The position numbers were made by a program, and so were the translations under genes. A model generated the notes under the pieces. The model was not told where the DNA came from and searched no databases. It saw nothing but the letters and a program-made list of their open reading frames with translations. This document shows positions 11,343-21,410 of a DNA stretch of 64,000 nucleotides, piece by piece; positions within the stretch are counted from its first letter, which is position 1, and every line of letters starts with the position of its first letter. The DNA lies in NCBI GenBank assembly GCA_947503275.1, contig CANNCZ010000001.1:1054001-1118000 (forward strand). Direction: 5' to 3'. This stretch comes from an uncultured Erythrobacter sp. (GTDB lineage Bacteria; Pseudomonadota; Alphaproteobacteria; Sphingomonadales; Sphingomonadaceae).

Positions 11343-13097
11343 GTGGCGAAGCGTTCTGGAGCCGCCTTGTTAATGGAATGTCTGATCGACCAAGGCGTCG
11401 ATTATGTCTTCGGCTATCCCGGCGGCGCGGTTCTGCCGATTTACGACGAATTGTTCGGTGATGAGCGCATTCGCCACATCCTCGTCCGCCACGAAGCCGG
11501 CGCGGCACACGCTGCTGAAGGGTATGCGCGAGCAACCGGTAAGCCCGGCGTGGTGCTCGTTACATCCGGTCCCGGCGCAACCAACGCAGTGACCGGCATT
11601 GCCGACGCATTTCTCGATTCGATCCCTCTGGTGGTGATCACTGGGCAGGTTCCCACAGGGCTTATCGGAACTGATGCGTTTCAAGAGGCTGACACGGTCG
11701 GCATCACGCGCCACTGCACCAAACACAATTATCTGGTCAAAGACCCCGCCGATCTGGTCGCAACAGTCGAAGAGGCGTTCCGCATTGCCACCACGGGTCG
11801 TCCCGGCCCGGTTGTGATCGACATTCCCAAAGATGTGCAGATCGCGGTTCCCTCGAAAAGCCGTGCGTCCAAGTTAACAGCGCCGCATCGCTATTCCCCG
11901 CAAATGGCTGCCCCGCCCGAAGCGGTAGCCGAAGCGATCGAGATGATCGCGAATGCAGAGCGCCCGATCCTCTACACTGGCGGCGGCATCATCAATTCGG
12001 GGCCGCGAGCAAGCGAACTGCTTCGTCAGTTTCAAGATCTGACCGGCGCGCCCCTGACCTCAACACTTATGGGCCTTGGCGCGTTTCCCAGCGAGCATCC
12101 CGATTGGCTCGGCATGTTGGGCATGCATGGCACGTTTGAGGCCAACATGGCGATGAACCGCGCCGATGTGATGGTGTGTATCGGCGCGCGCTTTGATGAC
12201 CGGGTGACCGGACGCCTCGATGCGTTTTCTCCTGATTCAAAGAAAATCCACATCGATATCGACCGCAGCTCCATCAACAAAACCGTGCACGTCGATCTGG
12301 GTATTGTCGGCGATTGCGGGACTGTTCTGGAGCAATTGATCGAAGGCTGGGGCACTCGCAAACCCCAAGATTTGGGCGAATGGAAGGCCCGCATTGCCGG
12401 TTGGCGTGCGCGCGAATGCCTTGCCTACCCAGAACGCTCCAAGAAAGACCCGTCAGCGATCATGCCCCAAAAGGCGGTGGAGCGGCTGCACGCCCTCACC
12501 CACCGCCAAAAGCCGATTATCACCACGGAAGTTGGCCAGCACCAAATGTGGGCGGCGCAATATTTCGGTTTCGAAGATCCCAACAAATGGCTTACCTCTG
12601 GTGGGCTTGGCACAATGGGCTACGGCCTACCTGCCGCGATTGGCGCACAATTGGGCCACCCCGATGCGCTGGTCATCGATATTGCTGGCGAAGCGTCAAT
12701 TCAGATGAATATTCAGGAGCTTGGAACAGCCAGCCAATACCGGTTGCCGGTCAAAATCTTCATCCTCAACAATGAATATATGGGCATGGTCCGCCAATGG
12801 CAGGAACTGACCTACGAAAGCCGCTACTCCAATTCCTACTCTGACAGCCTGCCCGACTTTGTCGCTTTGGGAGAAGCATATGGATGGAAGGGTATTCGCA
12901 TTCAGGCAGAGGAAGACTTGGACGCTGGCATCATGGCAATGATCGAACATGACGGCCCTGTCATCGTCGATTGCTGCGTGGCCAAGGATGCCAATTGCCT
13001 GCCGATGATCCCATCAGGTGCGGCGCATACTGAAATGATGCTGTATGGCGATGAGGTCGACGGCACGATGGATGACGAAGCGAAGGCGCTGGTTTAA
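11343..13097 (+). CDS. ilvB: Acetolactate synthase large (catalytic) subunit
   Basis: IlvB is the thiamine-diphosphate enzyme that condenses pyruvate with pyruvate or 2-oxobutyrate, the first shared step of valine, leucine and isoleucine synthesis. The N-terminal [15 protein letters not shown] and [18 protein letters not shown] contain the catalytic glutamate and the Pyr-domain contacts; the C-terminal [14 protein letters not shown]...ILNN block is the metal/ThDP site. The GTG at 11343 is chosen because GGAG lies 8 bases upstream and 584 residues fits the family; an ATG at 11301 abuts the attenuator T-run and has no ribosome site. It is the first gene of ilvB-ilvN-ilvC. Confidence 0.95.
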   Translation: MAKRSGAALLMECLIDQGVDYVFGYPGGAVLPIYDELFGDERIRHILVRHEAGAAHAAEGYARATGKPGVVLVTSGPGATNAVTGIADAFLDSIPLVVITGQVPTGLIGTDAFQEADTVGITRHCTKHNYLVKDPADLVATVEEAFRIATTGRPGPVVIDIPKDVQIAVPSKSRASKLTAPHRYSPQMAAPPEAVAEAIEMIANAERPILYTGGGIINSGPRASELLRQFQDLTGAPLTSTLMGLGAFPSEHPDWLGMLGMHGTFEANMAMNRADVMVCIGARFDDRVTGRLDAFSPDSKKIHIDIDRSSINKTVHVDLGIVGDCGTVLEQLIEGWGTRKPQDLGEWKARIAGWRARECLAYPERSKKDPSAIMPQKAVERLHALTHRQKPIITTEVGQHQMWAAQYFGFEDPNKWLTSGGLGTMGYGLPAAIGAQLGHPDALVIDIAGEASIQMNIQELGTASQYRLPVKIFILNNEYMGMVRQWQELTYESRYSNSYSDSLPDFVALGEAYGWKGIRIQAEEDLDAGIMAMIEHDGPVIVDCCVAKDANCLPMIPSGAAHTEMMLYGDEVDGTMDDEAKALV

Positions 13098-13124
13098 GCC
13101 CGGCTGCGAAGGAACACCGATCCC

Positions 13125-14713
<1,589 letters not shown>

Positions 14714-14732
14714 ATCCAAAGGGTTGTGGACC

Positions 14733-15374
14733 ATGAAAAAGTCCACAACCCCCAATGGTTCAGGCCCTTTCGGTTCCGGCCCGCTAGGCTCAACCAAGAT
14801 CATCTTTGCCATTATCGCCATCGCATGGATGGTTATCGTCGCGCGTGCTTACATGAATGTGAAAGGCACCGATGCGCTTGTCGCGGTCGTGCCGCAATCA
14901 GAGGTTCAGGCCTTCGCCCGCAGCGAGCTCGATGGGCTCCAAAACCCAAGCTTTAGCGGCGATAAAGAGCTGTGCGGGATCATCTTTGAAACCAGCGAAG
15001 GCGAGCTGGGCGTCTCCCGACCCACTAGCGGCGACGAAGCGAGCTGCGACATCAGTTTCTTTGATGAACCCGGCATGGTGCCCGTTGCCAGCTTTCACAC
15101 ACACGGCAAACATTCGGTGCAATATGACGGCGAAGTTCCCTCATTAGTCGATATTCAAAGCGACATTGCGACCGGCATGGATGGATACGTCGCAACACCG
15201 GGTGGGCGGTTCTGGCACATCGACCATGAAAACGCCTCTGCGCGCCTGGTGTGCGGACCCGGCTGCATCACGCAGGACCCGAATTATAAACCCTGCAATG
15301 ATGAGACGATTGCTCAAAGCTACACAATTGCCGAACTGCGCCAGCGCTTTGCTGGTGATGCGGCTTTTTGCTGA
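14733..15374 (+). CDS. Membrane-anchored DUF4329/JAMM-like protein
   Basis: This 213-residue protein has a short cytoplasmic N-terminus, one membrane helix at about 25-43, and a C-terminal domain facing the periplasm. The domain contains LCGIIFE near residue 82, then SFHTHGKH near 116 and PSLVDIQSD near 131. The E...H-x-H...S-x-x-D arrangement is that of JAMM/MPN+ metalloproteases and of the DUF4329 family found also in Rhs-type proteins. Five or six cysteines, including GPGC and a terminal FC, could form disulfides. It begins 19 bases after ilvC, so it is probably read from the ilv transcript, which is unexpected for such a protein. Peptidase activity is inference. Confidence 0.6.
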   Translation: MKKSTTPNGSGPFGSGPLGSTKIIFAIIAIAWMVIVARAYMNVKGTDALVAVVPQSEVQAFARSELDGLQNPSFSGDKELCGIIFETSEGELGVSRPTSGDEASCDISFFDEPGMVPVASFHTHGKHSVQYDGEVPSLVDIQSDIATGMDGYVATPGGRFWHIDHENASARLVCGPGCITQDPNYKPCNDETIAQSYTIAELRQRFAGDAAFC

Positions 15375-15384
15375 ACGCAAAAAA

Positions 15385-15419
15385 TTGCCCGCAAGGAGGT
15401 CCTCTCTCCTTACGGGCAA
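15385..15419 (-). terminator. Stem-loop, Rho-independent terminator on the minus strand
   Basis: TTGCCCG (15385-15391) pairs with CGGGCAA (15413-15419) and AAGGAG (15393-15398) with CTCCTT (15406-15411), giving a 13-pair stem with one mismatch. On the minus strand it is followed by a run of T residues (complement of the A run at 15379-15384). It would end the transcript of the Cys-repeat gene and may also act on the ilv transcript. Confidence 0.65.
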
Positions 15420-15571
15420 GTCTATGAAATAGTGATCATCAGGGGGAGAGTGATCAGCAAATTTGCCTGTTCGCGAACGCTGCAAGGGGAACAGCTGACC
15501 CGCGAAAAAAATGGGCGTGACCGAGGGCACTAGGAGGAACGGTCCCCGGCCACACCCAAAATGCACACCCG

Positions 15572-15979
15572 TCAGGCAGCGGGCGCACAAGCTGAAGCTG
15601 AACAATCACTTGCGGCGCAGCACACAGCGGCACATGCTGATGCAGAGCATGCCGATGCGTCACAGGCGGCGGCACAAGCAGATGCTGCACAAGCCGACGC
15701 AGCACATGCGCTGGCAGCACAAGCAGACGCCGCACAGGCCGCTGCTGCACACGCAGCCGCTTGACGTTCAGCGCGCGCCTGACGGCGAGCATCACGAGCG
15801 GCACGGCGTTCTGCCGCGGATGTTGTGCTCGCACCGCTGGTGCGGCTGCTGCTGGAGAAACCACTTGGGCCGCATGGTGCGTCTGCCAAAGCTGGTGCAC
15901 CGGCGCTTGCCGCGGCAAGGCCGCCTACAACCATAAGCATCTTTGCAAGGTTCATCGGGGTCTTTGAAGTCTGAGTCAT
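15572..15979 (-). CDS. Secreted Ala/Cys-rich pentad-repeat protein
   Basis: I do not recognise a family. The 135-residue protein has a signal peptide (NLAKMLMVVGGLAAASAGAPALA, about residues 10-32), a Ser/Thr-rich stretch, an Arg/Ala-rich linker, then about 60 residues dominated by a five-residue repeat of the form ASACA. About 13 cysteines occur there, mostly exactly five residues apart, with one CC pair. Regular spacing of five would fit a pentapeptide-type beta-solenoid with a cysteine ladder, or a metal-loading tail. ATG at 15979 has an AGGA site 7 bases upstream and a strong terminator follows. It lies 117 bases downstream of a YHS-domain gene on the same strand, and YHS domains are often metal-related. 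Function is unknown. Confidence 0.6.
   Translation of the reverse strand: MTQTSKTPMNLAKMLMVVGGLAAASAGAPALADAPCGPSGFSSSSRTSGASTTSAAERRAARDARRQARAERQAAACAAAACAASACAASACAASACAASACAAACDASACSASACAAVCCAASDCSASACAPAA
15580..15765. repeat. Degenerate 15-bp tandem repeats encoding Cys pentads
   Basis: The stretch is built from imperfect copies of a 15-base unit resembling GCAGCACAAGCAGAC on the plus strand, with a 5-codon period. All frames on both strands therefore look repetitive. The minus-strand frame is taken as coding because it has a signal peptide, ribosome site and terminator. Confidence 0.6.
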
Positions 15980-16032
15980 TGGGTAATCCTCTCTCAAAAG
16001 TATCGTCAGTTAGGGGGATAGTGATTTGGGGT

Positions 16033-16082
16033 ATTGGCACCCCAGTCATAAGGGGGGTCAGGGGGACGACCAGGGTGCCAAT
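16033..16082. promoter_or_regulatory. Long-range inverted repeat between YHS and Cys-repeat genes
   Basis: ATTGGCACCC (16033-16042) is the perfect inverted complement of GGGTGCCAAT (16073-16082), with about 30 bases between, rich in G on the plus strand. It lies in the 117-base gap between the two minus-strand genes. In RNA it would form a 10-pair hairpin without a T tract, so it may be an mRNA processing or stability element rather than a terminator. Confidence 0.4.
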
Positions 16083-16096
16083 TCGGGGGTCGGGTC

Positions 16097-16576
16097 TTAA
16101 TCGCCGAAACGTTTGCCATCGGGGATTTGGGTCCAGGCGGCGTTTGCCTTTTCAATGAAGCCGGGGATGTCTTCGAACCACATGCGTTGAACCTGACGGT
16201 TCACGTTTAGGTAGAGTTTGCCGTCCACAATCTTGTAAACTTGGGGATCTCCCGGTGCGAGCGAGCCGCGGCTCATCGCCCAGGCGCAATGGCCACCATA
16301 TTGCGGGGCATACGCATCGGGATCGGCCTGAAACGCATCGGCATTTTCTTGGCTTGCGAAATGGAATTCTGCGCCGTCATGTTCGACTGTAAAACGCGCG
16401 CTGCCCATTACCGGAACACCGTCGCCGCGAAAGTAGCTGACGCTGTCATATCCGCCGAGAGCCACATTGCCTTGGTTCACGCCAACATAGACGCCGCCGT
16501 CGGCCAAAGCGGGTGAAGTCATCGCCAGTGGCGCTGCAAATGCGGCGGCTGCAATGAGGAAATATTTGAGTTTCAT
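16097..16576 (-). CDS. Secreted YHS domain-containing protein (paralogue 1)
   Basis: This 159-residue protein has a cleavable signal peptide (about residues 4-25, ending SPALA) and one YHS domain: GGYDSVSYF, then ARFTVEHDGAEFHFASQENADAFQADPDAYAPQYGGHCAWAMSRG. The glycine-tyrosine-D start and the YGG-C-A end are the family's hallmark; the cysteine is retained. YHS domains occur in copper ATPases and oxygenases and are often linked to metal handling, but the secreted stand-alone form has no established role. ATG at 16576 has AGGAG 8 bases upstream. A second copy is a lipoprotein at 18844-19410, and the lactate dehydrogenase gene is divergent from this one. Confidence 0.8.
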   Translation of the reverse strand: MKLKYFLIAAAAFAAPLAMTSPALADGGVYVGVNQGNVALGGYDSVSYFRGDGVPVMGSARFTVEHDGAEFHFASQENADAFQADPDAYAPQYGGHCAWAMSRGSLAPGDPQVYKIVDGKLYLNVNRQVQRMWFEDIPGFIEKANAAWTQIPDGKRFGD

Positions 16577-16773
16577 CGGGGGTCTCCTAAGCACTCTTGC
16601 CTGATCAATTCTGTTTCGTGCGGCGGGCCACCCGACCCTCTCAAAGGAGGGGTAAGGGGGTAACCAACCGAACAGGGGAATTCGATTGGGGGTCCTTGAG
16701 AGCCGCCGAGTGGCCGCGCACATCTGTCAGTTCGCAGAGATGACCGGATTGGTGACAGGTCGGCCAAAATAAT

Positions 16774-16790
16774 GTGAAAAAAAGTTTCAC
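16774..16790. promoter_or_regulatory. Inverted repeat in the yhs/lldD divergent region
   Basis: GTGAAA-AAAAG-TTTCAC is a perfect 6-base inverted repeat with a 5-base centre. It lies in the 293-base region (16577-16869) between the divergent YHS gene and the lactate dehydrogenase gene, otherwise without visible features apart from G-rich runs near 16650. It could be an operator shared by the two genes. Confidence 0.35.
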
Positions 16791-16869
16791 GCCGCCCTTG
16801 TGAAGGCCGCGCTCTCGACACTTTAGGCGCAATCGGTCAGAGACATTTGGCGTAATAAGGCAGGGGCAT

Positions 16870-18024
16870 ATGCGGCTTTCCAATTGTCACAATATCGACG
16901 ATTTCCGCAGGCTGGCAAAAGCGCGCCTTCCCTTCCCCGTGTTCGATTACATCGATGGCGCTGCCGATGATGAGCTGACCAAAGCACGCAACACATCCGC
17001 ATATGATACCGTTGATCTGGTGCCCGACGTCTTGGCCGGGGTTGAGGATATCGACACATCCCGCGTGATCCTTGGCCGCAAAAGTGCTCTTCCTCTGATG
17101 CTCTCGCCGACCGCCGTGCAGCGCGCGTTTCATTGGCAGGGAGAGACGGCGGTGGCCAAAGCGGCAGAAAAGTTCGGACTGTGGTTTGGCATCTCCAGCC
17201 TTGCAACACGCAGCATCGAAGAGATCGCCGCGCTTACCAAGGGACCCAAACTGTTCCAGCTCTATGTGCACAAGGATAAGGGCCTGAACACCAGCATGAT
17301 TGAACGGTGTCAGGCATCGGGCTTTGACGCGTTGGCGCTTACAGTCGACACCATTGTTTCGGGTAAGCGCGAACGCTGCTTGCGATCGGGCTTCACCACC
17401 CCTCCCCGTTTTACACCGGCCAGCATGTGGAGCTATGCCACTCGCCCGCGTTGGACGCTCGACTATCTGTTGCGCGACAAATTCAGCCTACCCAATCTCG
17501 ACACCCATGTTGCCGAAGGATCGAGCCAAGCGGTGAGCATTGCCGAATATTTCAACACAATGCTCGACACCTCAATGGATTGGGAAACCGCCGCCGCAAT
17601 CCGCCAGCAATGGGGCGGGAAATTTGTGCTGAAAGGCGTGATGAGCGCGAATGATGCGCGCCGCGCGGTGGAGATCGGCGCAGACGCGATCATGATCTCA
17701 AACCATGGCGGTCGCCAATTGGACGGCAGCCGCGCACCCTTTGATCAATTGTCAGAGATTGTCGATGCGGTTGGCGGAGAGGTTGAGATCATCTGCGATG
17801 GCGGCGTGCGGCGTGGAACCCATGCGTTAAAGGCCATTTGCAGTGGCGCAACAGCGGCCTCTGGCGGGCGGCTTTATCTGTATGCTTTGGCCGCAGCGGG
17901 TCAGGAGGGTGTCGAGCGCGCGCTGGAAGTTCTTAAGGATGAAATTCATAGGGGGTTTCGATTGATGGGCGTAACTCGTGTGGAGGAACTCAATGAGAGC
18001 AGGATCCGCAGGAGGGCATTTTGA
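16870..18024 (+). CDS. lldD: FMN-dependent alpha-hydroxy acid dehydrogenase (L-lactate dehydrogenase type)
   Basis: The protein of 384 residues belongs to the FMN-dependent alpha-hydroxy acid oxidising family, which oxidises L-lactate, glycolate or mandelate and passes electrons to quinone or cytochrome. Landmarks are FDYIDGAADDE near residue 25, SPTAVQRAFHWQGE near 80, and the catalytic SNHGGRQLDGSRAP with His279, then ICDGGVRRGT for phosphate binding. The GGRLYLYALAAAGQEGV segment matches the C-terminal family signature. No membrane-association loop is obvious. L-lactate is the best guess for substrate because the sequence resembles LldD. It ends in a TTGA overlap with a small lipoprotein gene. 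Confidence 0.82.
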   Translation: MRLSNCHNIDDFRRLAKARLPFPVFDYIDGAADDELTKARNTSAYDTVDLVPDVLAGVEDIDTSRVILGRKSALPLMLSPTAVQRAFHWQGETAVAKAAEKFGLWFGISSLATRSIEEIAALTKGPKLFQLYVHKDKGLNTSMIERCQASGFDALALTVDTIVSGKRERCLRSGFTTPPRFTPASMWSYATRPRWTLDYLLRDKFSLPNLDTHVAEGSSQAVSIAEYFNTMLDTSMDWETAAAIRQQWGGKFVLKGVMSANDARRAVEIGADAIMISNHGGRQLDGSRAPFDQLSEIVDAVGGEVEIICDGGVRRGTHALKAICSGATAASGGRLYLYALAAAGQEGVERALEVLKDEIHRGFRLMGVTRVEELNESRIRRRAF

Positions 18025-18296
18025 CCAAGTTTTTGGTCGCTTCAATAACTGCCATCTTACTTACCGGATGTGCAACCATGATGACCAAAGATGACCAGTG
18101 CAATGCCGGTGCAGCGCAGGGTTATATTGGCACGGAGGCAAACGCGGATGTGCGAGAAGCCCTGTCTGAGATTGCGCTTGGCGCAATACGCTACATTCGT
18201 CCGGGAGAGCCGGTGACTGCCGATCTTTGGTATGGTCGGATGAATGTGCATTTGAGTGACACCGACATTATCGGTAGTATTTATTGCGATAGATGA
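18021..18296 (+). CDS. I78-like inhibitor family lipoprotein (short)
   Basis: This 91-residue protein has a lipoprotein signal with a lipobox ending at C17 (ILLTGC). The mature part has a cysteine near 27 followed by AAQGYIGTEA and ends with RMNVHLSDTDIIGSIYCDR, which is the layout of the I78 peptidase-inhibitor family: C...A...G at the front, then R-x-N-x-x-x-D...I...C at the end. Translation starts at TTG 18021, with GGAGG at 18011-18015 as ribosome site, inside the last codons of lldD (4-base overlap). A clearer I78 relative follows at 18350. The protease target, if any, is unknown. Confidence 0.65.
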   Translation: MTKFLVASITAILLTGCATMMTKDDQCNAGAAQGYIGTEANADVREALSEIALGAIRYIRPGEPVTADLWYGRMNVHLSDTDIIGSIYCDR

Positions 18297-18349
18297 AATT
18301 ACCAGTTTCGCTTCATCAAACGGCAACATATGAGCGCCTTTAGGCGAGT

Positions 18350-18784
18350 ATGAAAACAGGTTCGATCTTAACATTTGCACCAGTCATTCTGGCGATCACC
18401 GCATGCGGCACAGCTGAAGCGCCGGATGCGACAAGCGAGATCGATGATTTCGCCGCGCGCATCAACGGCAACAACACAACACCTGCGGGATCGGCAACGC
18501 CAACGGTAGTTCCGCCGCGCGAAAACGCTGCGCAAGGAGCGTACTCACCTGGCACTGCGACCGATCCGCGATCTGCGCCATGCAATGCGAACAAGATGGG
18601 GCCATTTATCGGTCGACCAGCGGATGACGCGACGCGTCTGGCGGTAATCAGCGCGGCAGCAGGGGCCGCCGATGTGCGGTTTATAACCACAGGCAGCGAC
18701 TATGTCCGCCCCGATCCCACCAATCCGCGCCTAAACCTGATGCTGGATGCGCAAGGGATCATTCGCGACGCACGCTGCGGGTAA
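18350..18784 (+). CDS. I78-family inhibitor lipoprotein (long)
   Basis: This 144-residue lipoprotein (lipobox at C19, AITAC) has a Pro/Thr/Ala-rich spacer to about residue 75 and a C-terminal I78-type domain: APCNANKMGPFIGRPADD, a central helix, then PRLNLMLDAQGIIRDARCG. The spacer may let the domain reach away from the outer membrane. Family members inhibit serine proteases in fungi; the bacterial ones are uncharacterised. It follows the shorter I78-like lipoprotein by 53 bases and is probably the last gene of the lldD transcript, since a strong stem-loop follows. A small hairpin (CGCCT/AGGCG, 18335-18346) sits just before the ATG. Confidence 0.7.
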   Translation: MKTGSILTFAPVILAITACGTAEAPDATSEIDDFAARINGNNTTPAGSATPTVVPPRENAAQGAYSPGTATDPRSAPCNANKMGPFIGRPADDATRLAVISAAAGAADVRFITTGSDYVRPDPTNPRLNLMLDAQGIIRDARCG

Positions 18785-18792
18785 ACGCAACA

Positions 18793-18822
18793 AACCCCGC
18801 TGCCATTGCTGGCAGCGGGGTT
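18793..18822. terminator. Bidirectional terminator between I78 and YHS genes
   Basis: A perfect 13-pair stem, AACCCCGCTGCCA with TGGCAGCGGGGTT, closes a TTGC loop. It lies between two convergent genes. The T content after the stem is modest on the plus strand and TTTGTTG on the minus strand, so it probably serves both directions. Confidence 0.75.
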
Positions 18823-18843
18823 CGAATTGGGTTTCAAAACCGA

Positions 18844-19410
18844 TCAGTCCTGAAAATGCTCATCAGGTGAGTGGGTTGGGTAATTGGTATCACCGCTGGC
18901 GATGAAGCCCGGGATGTCTTTCTCCCAGTTTTCCTGAACCGCTTCGCTGAAGTTCAGATAGAGCGTGCCGTCGACAATTTCGTAAACTTGCGGATCGCCT
19001 GGTGCCAAAGCGTCATTCGCACCGATAGCCCATGCGCAATAACCACCGTAAGCTGGTGCATATTTCGCTGGATCTTCAATAAAGGTGTTGGCGTTTTCTT
19101 CGCTAGCAAAACGGTAGTCGAAACCAGCATAGCGCACGGTGAACTCTTCTGCGCCTTCAACCGGAACACCATCGCCAGTGAAATAGCTCACCACGTCAAA
19201 ACCCGAAACGGCCAGTGTTTCGCCTTTGCTTGCTGTATGAACCGGGCCAGTTGCCTCGCCACCAAGATCGGCAAACAATGCGGTGCCTTCAACCTGCTCG
19301 GCTGCGACCATGCTGTCACCTTCTGGAGCGGTTTCAGCTGGGGTTCCGCAAGCAGCGAGAGTGGCGACAAGAGCGATTGCAGTTAGGGGTGCAAAAATAG
19401 ACTTTTTCAT
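18844..19410 (-). CDS. YHS domain-containing lipoprotein (paralogue 2)
   Basis: A 188-residue lipoprotein (lipobox at C21, TLAAC) with an acidic spacer of about 50 residues, then a YHS domain beginning SGFDVVSYFTGDGVPVEG and ending YAPAYGGYCAWAIGANDALAPGDP. The domain and its C-terminal extension (VYEIVDGTLYLNFSEAVQENWEKDIPGFI) align closely by eye with the secreted YHS protein at 16097-16576, so the two are paralogues with different anchoring. AAGGAGG lies 9 bases upstream of the ATG. It is transcribed toward the I78/lactate dehydrogenase genes. Metal or redox roles are suggested for the family only. Confidence 0.8.
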   Translation of the reverse strand: MKKSIFAPLTAIALVATLAACGTPAETAPEGDSMVAAEQVEGTALFADLGGEATGPVHTASKGETLAVSGFDVVSYFTGDGVPVEGAEEFTVRYAGFDYRFASEENANTFIEDPAKYAPAYGGYCAWAIGANDALAPGDPQVYEIVDGTLYLNFSEAVQENWEKDIPGFIASGDTNYPTHSPDEHFQD

Positions 19411-19595
19411 AGGGGTATCCTCCTTAAGTAAAACATTCTCACCAGCGGCCTGAGTGCCGGTGACATGAAGCAGTTCGCCAGCGCGCGCTCACAAGTTACA
19501 GCTTTTTTTGCGAAGAGTGAGATTTTATTCGATTTTGTCCGATCCAGTGGTCTCCCCCGCTTGCAAGCCTGCGTGTTTTCGGCAAAGACTACACC

Positions 19596-19649
19596 ATGAC
19601 TTTGCACACTGCGCTCCTACTACGACTTACGCGCCCTTGGGCGGCATAG
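19596..19649 (+). CDS. leuL: Leucine-rich leader peptide upstream of leuA
   Basis: A 17-codon frame encodes MTLHTALLLRLTRPWAA, with five leucines of which three are consecutive, ending 92 bases before the leuA ATG. This is the layout of a leu attenuation peptide. Downstream, CGGC/GCCG and GGACC/GGTTCC could pair in an interrupted hairpin at 19667-19697; no T tract follows, so control may act on translation or through Rho. No strong ribosome site precedes the ATG, which weakens the call. The rest of the 331-base gap 19411-19741 holds only the promoter areas of leuA and the divergent YHS gene. Confidence 0.55.
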   Translation: MTLHTALLLRLTRPWAA

Positions 19650-19741
19650 GTCAGCGTGCGTGATCGCGGCGTGGACCACCGTTCAAGGGTTCCGCCGATA
19701 CCACTGACAAGCATCCCAACTGTAAAGCGACCAGCAAAGCC

Positions 19742-21409
19742 ATGTTGAAGCATCCTTCGACCAAATATCGCCCTTTTCCCGTTATCAATCTGCCCGATCG
19801 CCAATGGCCGGGCCGCATGATCGATAAGGCACCGCGCTGGCTTTCGACCGATCTACGCGATGGCAACCAGTCGATCATTGACCCAATGGATGCGGTGAAG
19901 AAACGCCGGTTTTTCGACCTGCTTATCGAAATTGGCGTGAAGGAGATCGAGGTCGGCTTCCCCAGCGCGGGTGCTACAGAGTTCGACTTTATCTCCGGCC
20001 TCGTAAAATCGGGCGCGATCCCCGATGATGTGACCGTCCAAGTCCTCACACAGTCCCGCGAAGACTTAATCCGCACGTCCTTCGAAAGCCTCGAAGGCGC
20101 ACGCTCAGCCATCGTGCACCTGTATAACGCAGTCAGTCCGGCATGGCGTGACATCGTGTTCCGCATGAGCAAAGATGAGGTGCGCGAAATTGCGGCCAAG
20201 GGCGCCAAAGTGATGCGCGATGAAGCGGCTAAGCGTCCGGAGACGGACTGGCATTTCCAATACAGCCCCGAAACATTCTCCACCGCAGAGATTGATTTCA
20301 GCATTGAGGTGTGCGCGGCAGTGATGGAGGTGCTGGAGCCCTCCCCCGAAAAGCCCATCATCTTGAATCTGCCCGCGACGGTTGAGGCAGCAACTCCCAA
20401 CATTTACGCGGATCAGATTGAGTATTTCTGCCGCAATTTGCCAAACCGCGACAGCGCGGTCATCTCACTGCACACCCACAATGATCGCGGCACAGGCGTC
20501 GCGGCGGCTGAGCTGGGATTGATGGCTGGCGCAGACCGGGTTGAGGGATGCCTGTTTGGCAATGGAGAGCGCACAGGCAATTGCTGCCTCGTGACAATGG
20601 GTCTCAACCTCTACACCCAAGGGGTCGATCCCGGCCTCGATTTCTCTGACATTGATCGGGTGATCGAGACGGTTGAATATTGCAACGACCTGCCCGTGCA
20701 TCAACGCCACCCCTATGGCGGTGAGCTGGTCTACACCGCATTTTCCGGCAGCCATCAGGACGCCATCAAGAAGGGTTTCGAAGCGCGCGGCACGCAGAAT
20801 GATGAAACATGGCGCGTTCCCTATCTTCCCATCGACCCCGCCGACCTGGGCCGCAATTACGAAGCCGTCATCCGCGTTAACTCGCAAAGCGGCAAAGGCG
20901 GTTTTGCCTGGGTTCTGGAACAGGATCAGGGGCTAAAACTGCCAAAGGCAATGCAGGCCGATTTCTCTGCGCACGTCCAACATCTCGCTGATGAACTGGG
21001 CCGCGAATTGAACGCGACCGATATCTGGGACGCGTTCAAAGCCGCCTATCATGTGCAAACCACTGACAAGCACTTCCGACTGGTCGACTACGAGGAAAGC
21101 CGCGCTTCGGATGGCACCCGCATGTTCGCAGGCAAGATAGCGGTCGCAGGTGGCGAACAGAGTGTTTCAGGCCGCGGCAATGGCCTCATTTCCAGCGTCG
21201 TCAGCACGCTCGAGGAGGCGTTCGACCTTGATATCAAAGTGCTCGACTACACCGAACACGCGCTGGGTTCAGGGCGCGATGCTCGCGCTGCCGCCTATCT
21301 GAAATGTGAGAGTGGCGGGCGTGTCATCTGGGGTTGCGGCATTGACGAAGATGTCGCCACGGCCAGCGTCCGGGCGGTCTTGAGCGCGGCGAACTCGGCG
21401 GTTGGATAA
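19742..21409 (+). CDS. leuA: 2-isopropylmalate synthase (LeuA type 2)
   Basis: LeuA condenses acetyl-CoA with 2-oxoisovalerate, the committed step of leucine synthesis. The 555-residue protein is the long form that begins with [16 protein letters not shown] before the TIM barrel. The metal-binding [15 protein letters not shown] is near residue 37, with VHLYNA and [12 protein letters not shown], whose histidines bind the metal, near 240. [14 protein letters not shown] is the acceptor-site signature. The C-terminal 130 residues form the leucine-binding regulatory domain ([16 protein letters not shown]). It is preceded by a leucine-rich leader. A serine hydrolase gene starts one base after its stop. 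Confidence 0.96.
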   Translation: MLKHPSTKYRPFPVINLPDRQWPGRMIDKAPRWLSTDLRDGNQSIIDPMDAVKKRRFFDLLIEIGVKEIEVGFPSAGATEFDFISGLVKSGAIPDDVTVQVLTQSREDLIRTSFESLEGARSAIVHLYNAVSPAWRDIVFRMSKDEVREIAAKGAKVMRDEAAKRPETDWHFQYSPETFSTAEIDFSIEVCAAVMEVLEPSPEKPIILNLPATVEAATPNIYADQIEYFCRNLPNRDSAVISLHTHNDRGTGVAAAELGLMAGADRVEGCLFGNGERTGNCCLVTMGLNLYTQGVDPGLDFSDIDRVIETVEYCNDLPVHQRHPYGGELVYTAFSGSHQDAIKKGFEARGTQNDETWRVPYLPIDPADLGRNYEAVIRVNSQSGKGGFAWVLEQDQGLKLPKAMQADFSAHVQHLADELGRELNATDIWDAFKAAYHVQTTDKHFRLVDYEESRASDGTRMFAGKIAVAGGEQSVSGRGNGLISSVVSTLEEAFDLDIKVLDYTEHALGSGRDARAAAYLKCESGGRVIWGCGIDEDVATASVRAVLSAANSAVG

Positions 21410-21410
21410 C

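Noticed and set aside
15561..15764. Plus-strand Ala/Gln/His-rich repetitive reading frame opposite the Cys-repeat gene
   Set aside because: It arises from the same 15-base repeat. It has no signal peptide and no convincing ribosome site, while the minus frame has signal peptide, ribosome site and terminator.
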